NCBI RefSeq assembly: GCF_001936615.1
Contig: NZ_MLBF01000005.1
Span: 62,001 to 126,000, forward strand
Source of the DNA: Desulfosporosinus metallidurans
GTDB lineage: Bacteria > Bacillota > Desulfitobacteriia > Desulfitobacteriales > Desulfitobacteriaceae
Direction: 5' to 3'
Length of the DNA stretch: 64,000 nt
The position numbers and the translations under genes are program-made. The notes under the pieces are model-generated. The model was not told where the DNA came from. It ran no database searches and saw only the letters and a list, made by a program, of their open reading frames with translations. This document shows positions 8,839 to 17,807 of this stretch, one piece after another (the first letter of the stretch is position 1; every line of letters begins with the position of its first letter).

Positions 8839-9807
8839 TCAATTATACAACCAGCATCTGGCTTTATGATTTGGTTTTATTTCTTTTAATTCCGGCATTT
8901 TTTCTTTGCAGATGTCCATGCATTTGGAGCATCGGGGAGAAAATGCACACCCTTTCGGTTTGCAAGTCAATGTTGGAACCATTCCGGGAATACATATCAG
9001 CTTAGTACCTCTTTGAATACTAACAAGTCTGGAATTAAGCAAACCTTCTGTATATGGATGCAAAGGATTATCAAAAATATTTTCCGCCGTGGTGTATTCT
9101 ACGATCTTTCCAAGATACATAACAGCCACTTCGTCCGACATTTCTGCAATGACACCCAAATCATGTGTTATTAATAAAACGGAGGTATTAAAATCATTCT
9201 TCAAATTCTTCATAAGCTCCAAAATCTGAATCTGTATCGTAACATCCAAGGCTGTTGTAGGTTCATCAGCAATAAGAAGCTTCGGGTTGCAGCTCAAAGC
9301 CATGGCAATCATTACTCTCTGCCGCATACCTCCGCTTAATTGATGAGGATATTCATCAATTAGTTTTTCAGCTCTGGGCAGTCCGACCATTTTTAACATT
9401 TCTATGCTTTTTTCCCTTTTCTCATTACCTTTTAACTTCAGATGTATTTCCAAGGCCTCTCCAATTTGATATCCAATCGTAAAGACAGGATTCAATGCGG
9501 TCATAGGTTCCTGAAAGATCATTGCTATATCATTTCCTCTGATAGACTCCATTTCATTAGTTGATAATTTTGTCAAATCTGCACCATTGAATATTATTTC
9601 TCCACTTTCTATAAAACCGTATGGCTGAGGTAATAATCTCATGATTGAAAGGGATGTAATGCTCTTTCCACAACCTGATTCTCCAACTACTCCCAGTACC
9701 TTGCCTTTCTTGATGGTTAAGCAAACATCATCAAGAACTCTTAGTGGTCCTTCAGGTGTTTTAAAACTTGTTACAAGGTTTTTTATATCAATTAATGTTT
9801 CAGTCAC
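8839..9807 (-). CDS. oppD: Oligopeptide ABC transporter ATPase, OppD type
   Basis: ABC ATPase of 322 residues with Walker A GESGCGKSI, signature LSGGMRQRVMIAMAL, Walker B ending DEPTTALD, and the oligo_HPY C-terminus with a Cys-rich motif (CAFSPRCSKCMDIC). It is 11 bases after OppC and 13 before OppF on the same strand. It is the partner ATPase of the peptide importer on the cytoplasmic side of the membrane. Confidence 0.93.
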   Translation of the reverse strand: MTETLIDIKNLVTSFKTPEGPLRVLDDVCLTIKKGKVLGVVGESGCGKSITSLSIMRLLPQPYGFIESGEIIFNGADLTKLSTNEMESIRGNDIAMIFQEPMTALNPVFTIGYQIGEALEIHLKLKGNEKREKSIEMLKMVGLPRAEKLIDEYPHQLSGGMRQRVMIAMALSCNPKLLIADEPTTALDVTIQIQILELMKNLKNDFNTSVLLITHDLGVIAEMSDEVAVMYLGKIVEYTTAENIFDNPLHPYTEGLLNSRLVSIQRGTKLICIPGMVPTLTCKPKGCAFSPRCSKCMDICKEKMPELKEIKPNHKARCWLYN

Positions 9808-9818
9808 TATTCCACCTC

Positions 9819-10712
9819 CTATTGGGTAATTTTAGGATCCAATGCATCTCTTAATCCATCACCCACAAAATTTATAGACAATACTGTTAGTAGAACCATC
9901 AATCCAGGCGGTACCCACAACCACCACCGATTGGTCAATGTGCTAAAATTCTGTGCTGCAGACAACATATTACCCCAACTGGGAACAGGTTGTTCGACTC
10001 CCAGCCCGAGAAAGCTTAAACCGGCTTCAGATAATATACCCTGTGCTATTCCAAGAGTCGCATATACAATAATCGGTGCCAATATATTTGGAATAATATG
10101 CTTAAAAATAATTTTTCTTGAATTTAATCCCAGTGCTCTGCTGGCTTCAATGAATTCTCTCTGTTTTAATGACAGGACTTCAGCTCTAACAATTCTGGCA
10201 ATTCTTGGCCAACTTAATATTCCGGAAATAAACATGAGGTTCCAAATACTCGGTCCCAATATTCCAGCGATAACGATTGCAATTAGAAAAAACGGAAAAC
10301 ACATGAATATATCGACGATTCTCATCACAATTAAATCAACAGCTCCACCTTTATATCCACCGACAGCACCCAGCACGACACCTATCAACACAGAAATTAC
10401 TGTTGAAACAATACCAACGCTCATGGATATTCTGGTTCCGTATATCAAGCGAGTAAACACATCTCTCCCCAATTCGTCAGTACCCAACCAATAGTTTGCT
10501 GATGGTGCCTGGTAGATTTTTGACATGTTTATAAAATCTCTCTCATATGGAGTTATTAACGGAGCAACGATTGCTGCAAAGACCAGAATTGTAAGAATAA
10601 CTACTCCGAACATGGCCAATTTATTTCTTTTCAGCTTTTGGGAGGCAATTTTCCACGGAGATACGCCTGAAACAATATTTTTATGATCAATATCAGTGCT
10701 TATCATGCTCAT
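9819..10712 (-). CDS. oppC: Oligopeptide ABC transporter permease, OppC type
   Basis: Inner-membrane permease of 297 residues. A short cytoplasmic N-terminus with OppC_N character is followed by six predicted membrane segments and the binding-protein-dependent transport signature around EASRALGLNSRKIIFKHIIPN. AGAGGAGAAAT precedes the ATG. It lies 10 bases downstream of OppB and pairs with it to form the translocation pore. Confidence 0.93.
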   Translation of the reverse strand: MSMISTDIDHKNIVSGVSPWKIASQKLKRNKLAMFGVVILTILVFAAIVAPLITPYERDFINMSKIYQAPSANYWLGTDELGRDVFTRLIYGTRISMSVGIVSTVISVLIGVVLGAVGGYKGGAVDLIVMRIVDIFMCFPFFLIAIVIAGILGPSIWNLMFISGILSWPRIARIVRAEVLSLKQREFIEASRALGLNSRKIIFKHIIPNILAPIIVYATLGIAQGILSEAGLSFLGLGVEQPVPSWGNMLSAAQNFSTLTNRWWLWVPPGLMVLLTVLSINFVGDGLRDALDPKITQ

Positions 10713-10722
10713 ATTTCTCCTC

Positions 10723-11685
10723 TTAGTTGTATTTTATTCTTGGATCCAAAAATGCATATAAAATGTCTGCCAACAAATTTGAAGCAAGTATAAAAAACGC
10801 AATCAACATGGTACTGGCCGTGACAAGCGGGTAATCCCTGTTGAGTATGGCCTGATAAACCAAAGTGCCCATTCCCGGCCATACAAAAACAGTTTCAGTT
10901 AAAATTGCTCCGGACATCATATATCCCAATGACATGCAAACTACTGTAACGATTGGAATTAATGCATTTTTAAGAGCATGTCTGTAGATTACGACCCTTT
11001 CTTTCACACCCTTTGCTCTTGCTGTACGTATATAATCCTGAGTTATGACCTCAAGCATTGATGATCGGGTATATCTCATCAAAGAAGCCATATTAGTCAG
11101 TCCTAAAACTGCGATGGGAAGCACCATGTGATGCAAGTGATCAAAAAAACTTCTGATTCCTGTATAACCACTGCCAATGCTTTGCATTCCCGAAATAGGA
11201 AACAGGTCCAAATCAAAAGCTAAAAATTTGATCATTAACATGGCTAAGAAAAAGACTGGAATTGATAAGCCAATAAACGAAAATACGGTAACAATATAAT
11301 CAAATACAGAGTATTTATGAGTTGCTGAAATCACGCCAAGTGGAACTGCGATTAAAACACTAATACTTAAAGAAATCAAGGTTAAAAATATTGTGTTTCC
11401 ATAACTTCTCATAATAACGGAGACTACCGGCTCTTTATATCTTATTGAGAAGCCTAAATCCCCTTGGACAGCTCTACTTACCCACTTTACATACTTGACC
11501 GGTAGAGGTTCATAATACCCGATGGCGTTTAACATATTCTCCTTGTCCGCCGCGGTAAAATTCGGATCAATCATACTTGAATACGGATCACCCGGGGCAA
11601 GATTTATAAGCGAAAAAATGATAATTGAAATGCCAATTAGAACTGGTATCATTAAAAGCAATCTTCTAGTTATGTACTTTCTCAT
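10723..11685 (-). CDS. oppB: Oligopeptide ABC transporter permease, OppB type
   Basis: Permease of 320 residues beginning MRKYITRRLLLMIPVLIGIS, the standard OppB/DppB opening, with NLAPGDP after the first membrane segment and the EAA-loop region RTARAKGVKERVVIYRHALKN. It follows the binding protein gene after a 130-base spacer holding a hairpin. Pairs with OppC. Confidence 0.93.
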   Translation of the reverse strand: MRKYITRRLLLMIPVLIGISIIIFSLINLAPGDPYSSMIDPNFTAADKENMLNAIGYYEPLPVKYVKWVSRAVQGDLGFSIRYKEPVVSVIMRSYGNTIFLTLISLSISVLIAVPLGVISATHKYSVFDYIVTVFSFIGLSIPVFFLAMLMIKFLAFDLDLFPISGMQSIGSGYTGIRSFFDHLHHMVLPIAVLGLTNMASLMRYTRSSMLEVITQDYIRTARAKGVKERVVIYRHALKNALIPIVTVVCMSLGYMMSGAILTETVFVWPGMGTLVYQAILNRDYPLVTASTMLIAFFILASNLLADILYAFLDPRIKYN

Positions 11686-11774
11686 TTATGACCCCCACCT
11701 TATACACAATATCACTGCTTATAAGAACTTCGATTTCATTGCATACCTATTGTACAAGTATTACATAAAAAGTC

Positions 11775-11807
11775 GGGCAGCCATAATACCTAGTATTCTG
11801 GCTGCCC
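11775..11807 (-). terminator. Intra-operon hairpin between oppA and oppB
   Basis: A 15-base inverted repeat (11775-11789 with 11793-11807, one mismatch, GC-rich outer part) follows the binding-protein stop and precedes oppB. No long U tract is seen, so it may act as a partial terminator or mRNA-stabilising element that raises binding-protein levels relative to the permeases, as is common in such operons. Confidence 0.55.
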
Positions 11808-11814
11808 AAACCAT

Positions 11815-13494
11815 TTACTTTTCCAGATACCAGTTTTCAATTTTATAGTAATAAATGCCTGCAAAAGGAGTAAATTCACGGTTTTTTAATTTTCCGGAAT
11901 ATACTATGTTCTCGTCCCAATGATACCTGTATATGACAGGTAATTCTTCATTTAGCAGCAAGCCGATCTTATTGAAAATCCCTACCCTTTCTTTTTGGTC
12001 AATATGCGTAAGGCTATCATTTATGAGCTTGTCAAGTTCAGGATTTTTATACCTTATGAAGTTGCTTCCTGAATTTTCGCCCAGGGGTTTGATATATTTT
12101 GAGAGATAGAATTTCGATAAGTCACCGTCATTTTCATTCCCCTGTCCTATAAAGGCAAGCTCGAAGTCACCCTTTTTGGCCTGATCAAACATGACACTAA
12201 ATTCCATGATCTGTAAATCCAATTCGATTCCAACATCTTTCAGATTCTGTTGGAGGAGCGGTGCGCTTTTTTCGGTGACAACATTGCCCTTACTATATTT
12301 AAGAGTGAATTTGGCCGGTTTGCCGTTAATATACATTTTCTTTTCATTTTCATTATATACCCAGCCAGCTTCTTTAAATAATTCTAATGCTTTTTTAGGA
12401 TCGTATTTATATTCTTTTAATTCTTTAGGAGATGCCCAGAAGGTTGGAGGATACGGGTTGTTTGCTATGACGCCGTGCCCTTCCAATAGATTATCGACAA
12501 CTGAAGCACGGTCCATAGCATATGCAAATGCCTGTCTGATCTTCTTGTCCTTGAAGGCGTCCATTGTGAGATTAAAAGCCAAATATTGATATGCGTTTTG
12601 TGTAAGTGGTTTAATATTAAAACCTTTGGATTTGTACAAAGTCTCATCTGCCTTAGATAAATTGACCATATACATTTGATCAATTTCGCCCTTCAAAAGC
12701 TGAGCTTGTGCAACGTCCATGTTTGTCTTCTGCAAAATAATTTTTTCAAGTTTGGGAGCTCCACCCCAATAATTATCGTTACGGGTAAATTCAATGTATT
12801 GGTCCGGAACAAATTTAGTCATTTTAAAAGGTCCCGTCCCGATTGGATTTCTTAAAATATCTGTAGCCTCCAATGCTTTAGCTACCGGAACCTTTTCCCA
12901 TATATGCTTCGGAAATATTTCGAAATTAGTGCCAAAACGGAGAAAACCGGAAGCAAAAGTATCTACAGTGGTAATTTCAATTGTCTTTTTGTCAATTACT
13001 TTTATGCCTGCTAAATCTTTTGTTTTACCTTGCTTGAGATCATCAACGCCTTTAATGGCACTAATAAATGAGGCGCGTGCCCCTTTATAATCCGGATACC
13101 CGACATATTCGATGGAATACTTGACATCATCTGCAGTAACAGGCTCTCCATCCTGCCATTTTAATCCATCTCTCAATACAAAAGTAAAGACTTTTCCATC
13201 CGGTGATGCACTCCATTTTTCAGCCAGTTGCCCTTCGAATTCACCCTGGGTATTATACCTGAGAAGAGGCTCAAATACGAGTCTTGTTACATACATATCA
13301 TAGGTGTCTGTTGCAAATGCCGGATTGAATATTCCTCCAGGTGAAGAAAATATTGCGGTTTTTAATACTCCACCACTGGTTATGGCTGCGGTTGTGTCAG
13401 CAGTTTTTCCTGCAGATCCGGAACTACAACCTGTGAGGCCGATGCTGAGAATTAATGCAAGGATCAGTGATAAGGATACTATCCTTTTTTTCAT
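11815..13494 (-). CDS. oppA: Peptide-binding lipoprotein, OppA/DppA family
   Basis: Extracytoplasmic solute-binding protein (SBP_bac_5 family) of about 559 residues. The signal peptide ends in a lipobox, LSIGLTGC, so it is lipid-anchored outside the membrane. The SBP_bac_5 body includes YNTQGEFEGQLAEKWSAS and DGLKWQDGEPVTADDVKYSI. The frame is open 18 codons further upstream, but the ATG at 13494 has GAGAGG well placed and starts a proper MKKR signal sequence. It is the second gene of the sigma-54 operon and sets the specificity of the importer; the ligand is unknown. Confidence 0.93.
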   Translation of the reverse strand: MKKRIVSLSLILALILSIGLTGCSSGSAGKTADTTAAITSGGVLKTAIFSSPGGIFNPAFATDTYDMYVTRLVFEPLLRYNTQGEFEGQLAEKWSASPDGKVFTFVLRDGLKWQDGEPVTADDVKYSIEYVGYPDYKGARASFISAIKGVDDLKQGKTKDLAGIKVIDKKTIEITTVDTFASGFLRFGTNFEIFPKHIWEKVPVAKALEATDILRNPIGTGPFKMTKFVPDQYIEFTRNDNYWGGAPKLEKIILQKTNMDVAQAQLLKGEIDQMYMVNLSKADETLYKSKGFNIKPLTQNAYQYLAFNLTMDAFKDKKIRQAFAYAMDRASVVDNLLEGHGVIANNPYPPTFWASPKELKEYKYDPKKALELFKEAGWVYNENEKKMYINGKPAKFTLKYSKGNVVTEKSAPLLQQNLKDVGIELDLQIMEFSVMFDQAKKGDFELAFIGQGNENDGDLSKFYLSKYIKPLGENSGSNFIRYKNPELDKLINDSLTHIDQKERVGIFNKIGLLLNEELPVIYRYHWDENIVYSGKLKNREFTPFAGIYYYKIENWYLEK

Positions 13495-13563
13495 GAATAC
13501 ACACCTCTCTAATAATATATTACATACGACAAATGAACTACTTTTCAAAAGACCAATTGTGAA

Positions 13564-14304
13564 TCAATTATGAATTTTTTCTTTTGAAGCTACATTTGTT
13601 AGTAGTTTAAATATATTGAGCATTTCTTCAGAATTTGGCACCATCATTTCCGGATGCCATTGAATTCCCAATATAAAATTATCTTCTTTGCTTTCTATAG
13701 CTTCGATTATACCGTCTTTTGCAATTGCTGTTACATTAAAATTTGGGGCAATCTTCTTTATACATTGATGATGAAAACTATTGGTTATAATTTTGCTTCC
13801 TAAAATGTTATATAAATATGAATCCTTCATAATTTCAACATTATGACCTGAAACATTTCTTTTTGAACTTTGCATATGTTTGATATAACACCCATCAACA
13901 TAGGAAAGGTCTTGGTATAAGGTTCCGCCATATGCGACATTAATTATTTGCATTCCTCTACATATACCCAATAATGGTTTATTGAATTTTTTACAAAGCT
14001 CTATTACTTTAAGGTGATGTTCATCAATTTGAGGAAAAATAAACTCTAATTTCTGATGAGGTTCTTCACCATAACACTGTGGGTTAATGTCATATCCTCC
14101 AGAAAGAACTATTCCGTCTACATTCTTAATTTGGTTTTCAATAACATTTTCATCAAAAACTACGGGAATAATTGTTGGTACTCCCCCTGCCTTTTCCACT
14201 GCTTCTACATAGTCATTATTTACATAAGCCCTTTCTAGACCTGGAAACATTCCTCCTTCCATAATAAACAAACTACCTAGAATTCCAATAAGCGGTTTAG
14301 TCAT
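13564..14304 (-). CDS. Class I glutamine amidotransferase-like hydrolase (peptidase C26, PuuD-like)
   Basis: Cytosolic hydrolase of 246 residues in the gamma-glutamyl-GABA hydrolase/peptidase C26 family. Nucleophile Cys115 lies in GICRGMQ and the His217/Glu219 pair in GIQWHPEM. It probably removes a gamma-glutamyl group from an imported compound. The frame extends to an ATG at 14370, but that ATG lies inside the sigma-54 promoter at 14359-14375 and could not be transcribed, so the start is placed at MTKPLIG (14304), which has GAAGGG upstream. First gene of the operon running through the Opp genes to the M20 peptidase. Confidence 0.88.
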   Translation of the reverse strand: MTKPLIGILGSLFIMEGGMFPGLERAYVNNDYVEAVEKAGGVPTIIPVVFDENVIENQIKNVDGIVLSGGYDINPQCYGEEPHQKLEFIFPQIDEHHLKVIELCKKFNKPLLGICRGMQIINVAYGGTLYQDLSYVDGCYIKHMQSSKRNVSGHNVEIMKDSYLYNILGSKIITNSFHHQCIKKIAPNFNVTAIAKDGIIEAIESKEDNFILGIQWHPEMMVPNSEEMLNIFKLLTNVASKEKIHN

Positions 14305-14358
14305 GTTTGTTAACCCTTCTGCCTCCCGGCTAAAAATTATACTTAAAGTAATATAAAA

Positions 14359-14375
14359 TGCAAAAACCATACCAA
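14359..14375 (-). promoter_or_regulatory. Sigma-54 promoter for the C26-opp-peptidase operon
   Basis: Minus strand reads TTGGTATGGTTTTTGCA. The -24 GG and -12 GC are separated by exactly 10 bases, as sigma-54 requires. It faces the C26 gene 55 bases away and shares the upstream element at 14501-14520 with a divergent promoter. Confidence 0.85.
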
Positions 14376-14500
14376 TTGTTAAATGAAAACGGTTTTTATG
14401 AAAATCCTTTTTTATACCCTCAATTACTCATGAAAATAACATATGCTTGGAAATAGTCATTTAAAAACTTCAACATCGCACTAAATGGGAAGATTTAATT

Positions 14501-14520
14501 GGTTAAATTGGTTATATATT
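14501..14520. promoter_or_regulatory. Upstream activator element, copy 1
   Basis: The 20-base word GGTTAAATTGGTTATATATT occurs identically here, at 17788-17807 and at 22294-22313, always 70-190 bases upstream of sigma-54 promoters. It lies midway between divergent promoters at 14359 and 14590. Probable enhancer bound by the activator encoded at 17799-19817. Confidence 0.75.
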
Positions 14521-14589
14521 TAGCCTATTCTTTGCCTAAATAGAACCTTTTCAAAGAAATCGTGTCCGGCAAATCATGCCTTCGCTAGT

Positions 14590-14606
14590 TTGGCATGATA
14601 TTTGCT
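14590..14606 (+). promoter_or_regulatory. Sigma-54 promoter for the first M20 amidohydrolase
   Basis: TTGGCATGATATTTGCT with GG at 14592-14593, GC at 14604-14605 and a 10-base gap. It rules out the upstream ATG at 14576 as the start of the gene it serves. Confidence 0.88.
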
Positions 14607-14689
14607 TGTTATCTTATTTAGCATTTATCCATATCAATTGGTTATGCTCAATAAAGATGGATCTATCTCTGAAATCGAGGAGGAATATT

Positions 14690-15928
14690 ATGCCAAGTAT
14701 TACTAATGAAAAAATGAGACAGTTGGTAAACAAATATGAACAAAATGTTATTGAAATACGCAGGGATATCCATATGCATCCTGAATTGAGTTTTCAGGAA
14801 AAGAGGACCTCCGAATTAGTGGCAAGCAAGTTAGAGGAATTAGGTATCGAAGTCCGGAGTGGGATAGGGAAAACCGGTGTAATAGGCATACTAAAGGGCA
14901 GCAGACCCGGAAAAACTCTAGCCCTTAGAGCAGATATGGATGCGCTCCCTTTAGACGAAGAAAATGACTTGCCATTTAAATCAGTAAATGCGGGTGTCAT
15001 GCATGCATGTGGTCATGACTGCCACACAGCTAACCTTCTAGGAGTAGCCATGATATTATCTGAAATTAAAAATGAGCTTTGTGGAACCATTAAGTTTATA
15101 TTTCAGCCGGCTGAAGAAAACGGCGGCGGTGGCCGTGAAATGGTAAAAGAGGGGGCGCTAAAAAACCCGGATGTAGATGCAATATTCGGATTGCATGTCA
15201 AACAAATGCCTTTAGGAACGATTGAAGTTGGCCATGGAAATATAATGGCTTATTCCGATAGGTTCATATTAAGAGTTAAAGGAAAGCAAGCCCATACATC
15301 CAACCCGCAACAAGGGGTAGATTCCATAGTAATTTCTGCCAATATTATTACTGCTCTTCAGTCAATAATCTCAAGACAAATAGATCCCCTCGAAACGGCT
15401 ACCTTTTCGGTGGGACAGATTAATGGAGGTACAGCTCCCAATATTGTTCCTGATCTGGTGGAAATGGTTGGCATGATAAGAAGCATGTCAAAAAATACAA
15501 GAGAGATCATTAAAAACAATATTGAAAAAATAGCAAAATCAGTAGCAGAGGGTATGAGCGGAGAATGCGAATTTATTTTTAAAGAAGGCTATCCAGCCGT
15601 ATTTAATAATAAGGAAATGGCTGATTATGTGAAAGAACTAGCTATTGAAAGATGCCAGGATATTAAAGATGATTTAGATCTACAACTACCTCCTGAATTT
15701 GACCTGAAGGAATTAGTGCGGATTACGGATAAACCGTCGCTTGGCGCTGAAGATTTCGGGTTTTATTCACTCGAAGTTCCTGCTTGTTTTTTCTATGTTG
15801 GTGCGGGAAATCAAGCCCCAGTCCACAGTCCAAAGTTTATGGTTGATGAAAGAATGTTTAAAGTTAGTTTAAATCTACTGTCTTCTGTTGCAGTCAAATT
15901 TCTTAACCAGAATTCAATAACTATATAA
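14690..15928 (+). CDS. M20D-family amidohydrolase, copy 1
   Basis: Amidohydrolase of 412 residues in the hippurate/IAA-amino-acid/N-acyl-amino-acid hydrolase branch. Landmarks are HMHPELSFQE (28-37), Cys107-His109-His112 in HACGHDCH, Glu pair in QPAEENGGGG (about 145), the dimerisation insert with GKQAHTS, and a late LGAEDFGFY. It should cleave an amide bond of an acylated amino acid in the cytosol. The ATG at 14690 has GGAGG nine bases before it. Nearly identical to the protein encoded at 22482-23702; the two genes share their upstream regulatory DNA as well. Substrate unknown. Confidence 0.92.
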   Translation: MPSITNEKMRQLVNKYEQNVIEIRRDIHMHPELSFQEKRTSELVASKLEELGIEVRSGIGKTGVIGILKGSRPGKTLALRADMDALPLDEENDLPFKSVNAGVMHACGHDCHTANLLGVAMILSEIKNELCGTIKFIFQPAEENGGGGREMVKEGALKNPDVDAIFGLHVKQMPLGTIEVGHGNIMAYSDRFILRVKGKQAHTSNPQQGVDSIVISANIITALQSIISRQIDPLETATFSVGQINGGTAPNIVPDLVEMVGMIRSMSKNTREIIKNNIEKIAKSVAEGMSGECEFIFKEGYPAVFNNKEMADYVKELAIERCQDIKDDLDLQLPPEFDLKELVRITDKPSLGAEDFGFYSLEVPACFFYVGAGNQAPVHSPKFMVDERMFKVSLNLLSSVAVKFLNQNSITI

Positions 15929-16007
15929 AACTCAACTTTCGCAATGGGGCTAGCCCTACTCGCTCATTTGATATAGAATCGCGAAATAAGTTTTGCTTAA
16001 CTATCAG

Positions 16008-16041
16008 AAGGAGCCAGCTCTAATTTGAGAGTTGGCTCCTT
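16008..16041. terminator. Bidirectional terminator between convergent genes
   Basis: A 14-bp stem (16008-16021 with 16028-16041, one G-T pair) with a 6-base loop lies between the M20 stop at 15928 and the aminotransferase stop at 16057. Confidence 0.8.
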
Positions 16042-16056
16042 CCGTCTTTCTGCTGT

Positions 16057-17520
16057 TTAAAACTTAAACCATTCTTTGACGATATTCTCCTGTTCAGGGG
16101 AATGAATGCTTTTAAACTCGTTTAAGTAAGGATCGTAAGTATATTCATTGTGCCACTTTTTTATATTATTGACAGCCTGTTTTACTGCATCTGCAATATA
16201 ATGTACCTCTTCATCTGTCATAATTGGATGTATAGATAATCTCACCCAACCGGGTTTCTTCGATAAGTCTCCTGAGTCGATAAAGTGGGTAATTTTATTG
16301 GATGTACTTTCATCGATGTTAAATAGGTAATGTCCATACGTCCCGGCACAGGAACACCCTCCTCTTGACTGTACTCCAAATCGGTCATTAAGTATTTTTA
16401 CCAAAAGATTATAGTGGATGGTGTCTACATAGAAGGATAATACACCAAGACGATCCCTAATATTTTCTGCAAGAATATGAAGTCCTTCAACCTTGTCAAG
16501 TCCGTTGAATAGTATCTTCATTAGTTCTTTTTCCCTCTTAAGCATATTCTCAACGTTCATTTTATCTTTAAGTTCGAGACACAGTGCTGCCTTTATGGCT
16601 TGTAAGAATCCAGGGGTCCCCCCATCCTCCCGGATTTCTATGTCAGAAGAATACTTATGTCCTCCCCATGGGTTTGTCCAATCTACGGTGCCGCCACCCG
16701 GATCGTCCGGTATATTATTTGAATATAGTCTCGAATCAAATACAAGCACACCTGATGTTGCAGGACCGCCTAAAAACTTGTGTGGTGAAAAGAATATGGC
16801 ATCTAATTTTTCTTCAGGGTCAGCGGGATGCATATCGATATGAATATAGGGGGCGGATGCTGCAAAATCTACAAAACAAATCCCCCCGTTCTGATGCATC
16901 AGCTTGGCCATTTTATGATATGGAGTCTGAATTCCTGTTACATTAGAGCATGCAGTAAAAGATCCTATCTTGAGTTTACGGGTACTGTACTTTTTTAATA
17001 ATTTGTCCAGATTTTTAAGGTCAATCAATCCGTTTCGGTCAGGACTTATTACCTCTACATCTGATATAGTCTCGATCCACGAAGTCTGATTGGAGTGATG
17101 TTCCATATGGGTGATGAACACTACAGGCTTTAACTCTTCCGGGATGTTTACAAATGGACGCAGTTTTTCACTTATCTTAAGCCCCATTATTCGCTGTAGT
17201 TTATTGATAACACCGGTCATTCCAGAACCCGTCGTAATGATTACATCATTTTCATCGGCCTTGACATGCTCTTTTATCCTCTGATGTGCAAAATGGTAAG
17301 CCTGTGTCATTAACATTCCTGTCTCACTTGATTCGGAATGGGTATTTCCAACAAAAGGTCCGAAATTATTAATAATTGTATTCTCAATAGGGCCATACAT
17401 CCGACCGCTAGCAGTCCAATCTGCATACACCATCTTGACATTGCCGTAATGCGTCTTAAAAACTTGATCATAGCCGATGGTATTAGCCCTAAACTCTTCA
17501 AAATAGTTTTGCAATTGCAT
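16057..17520 (-). CDS. Class V aminotransferase / cysteine desulfurase-like PLP enzyme
   Basis: PLP-dependent fold-type I enzyme of 487 residues. The Schiff-base lysine is Lys248 in FFSPHKFLGGP, preceded by FVDFAASAPYIHID, and the C-terminal part carries RGGCSCAGTYGH (Cys389, Cys391). It belongs to the large selenocysteine lyase/cysteine desulfurase/isopenicillin-N-epimerase grouping but is longer than IscS/SufS. A sigma-54 promoter sits 81 bases upstream, with the shared activator element about 170 bases further, so it is in the same regulon as the amidohydrolases. It could act on a sulfur-containing or beta-substituted amino acid released by them; that is inference. Confidence 0.85.
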   Translation of the reverse strand: MQLQNYFEEFRANTIGYDQVFKTHYGNVKMVYADWTASGRMYGPIENTIINNFGPFVGNTHSESSETGMLMTQAYHFAHQRIKEHVKADENDVIITTGSGMTGVINKLQRIMGLKISEKLRPFVNIPEELKPVVFITHMEHHSNQTSWIETISDVEVISPDRNGLIDLKNLDKLLKKYSTRKLKIGSFTACSNVTGIQTPYHKMAKLMHQNGGICFVDFAASAPYIHIDMHPADPEEKLDAIFFSPHKFLGGPATSGVLVFDSRLYSNNIPDDPGGGTVDWTNPWGGHKYSSDIEIREDGGTPGFLQAIKAALCLELKDKMNVENMLKREKELMKILFNGLDKVEGLHILAENIRDRLGVLSFYVDTIHYNLLVKILNDRFGVQSRGGCSCAGTYGHYLFNIDESTSNKITHFIDSGDLSKKPGWVRLSIHPIMTDEEVHYIADAVKQAVNNIKKWHNEYTYDPYLNEFKSIHSPEQENIVKEWFKF

Positions 17521-17600
17521 TATTCATCCTCCATTTCAACAGTCAAATCAATATGGTAATATCTGTTATTGACTCAACGATAGTAGTTCATAATTTTAAA

Positions 17601-17617
17601 TGCAAATATCATGCCAA
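17601..17617 (-). promoter_or_regulatory. Sigma-54 promoter for the class V aminotransferase
   Basis: Minus strand TTGGCATGATATTTGCA; GG and GC are 10 bases apart. Identical over its first 16 bases to the promoters of both M20 amidohydrolases. Confidence 0.87.
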
Positions 17618-17695
17618 AAAATTAACTTTCTAGTTAGACTTATAATAAGATTATTTTAGAGCAATTAAATGGGAATCCCTAAAAACTTATACATT

Positions 17696-17745
17696 TTCAA
17701 AAGTAATAAAAGGACCGAGGCCTCGGTCCTTTTATTACTTTTGAA
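17696..17745. terminator. Perfect 25-bp palindrome, bidirectional terminator
   Basis: 17696-17720 and 17721-17745 are exact reverse complements, with a GC-rich tip and A/T-rich flanks giving a U tract on either strand. It separates the activator gene (ending 17799) from the aminotransferase promoter. Confidence 0.88.
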
Positions 17746-17787
17746 TTTCTGAAATTTTATATTCGTGATCATGGAGCACTTAATATT

Positions 17788-17807
17788 GGTTAAATTGGTT
17801 ATATATT
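17788..17807. promoter_or_regulatory. Upstream activator element, copy 2
   Basis: Exact copy of the 20-base element GGTTAAATTGGTTATATATT. It overlaps the last codons of the activator gene itself and lies about 170 bases upstream of the aminotransferase promoter, beyond the terminator. Confidence 0.7.

Noticed and set aside
14305..14370. N-terminal extension of the C26 hydrolase from ATG 14370
   Set aside because: This ATG lies inside the sigma-54 promoter (14359-14375), upstream of any expected transcript start.
14576..14689. N-terminal extension of the first M20 protein from ATG 14576
   Set aside because: It begins before the sigma-54 promoter at 14590-14606, and the second copy of the gene starts at the equivalent of 14690 with a strong ribosome site.
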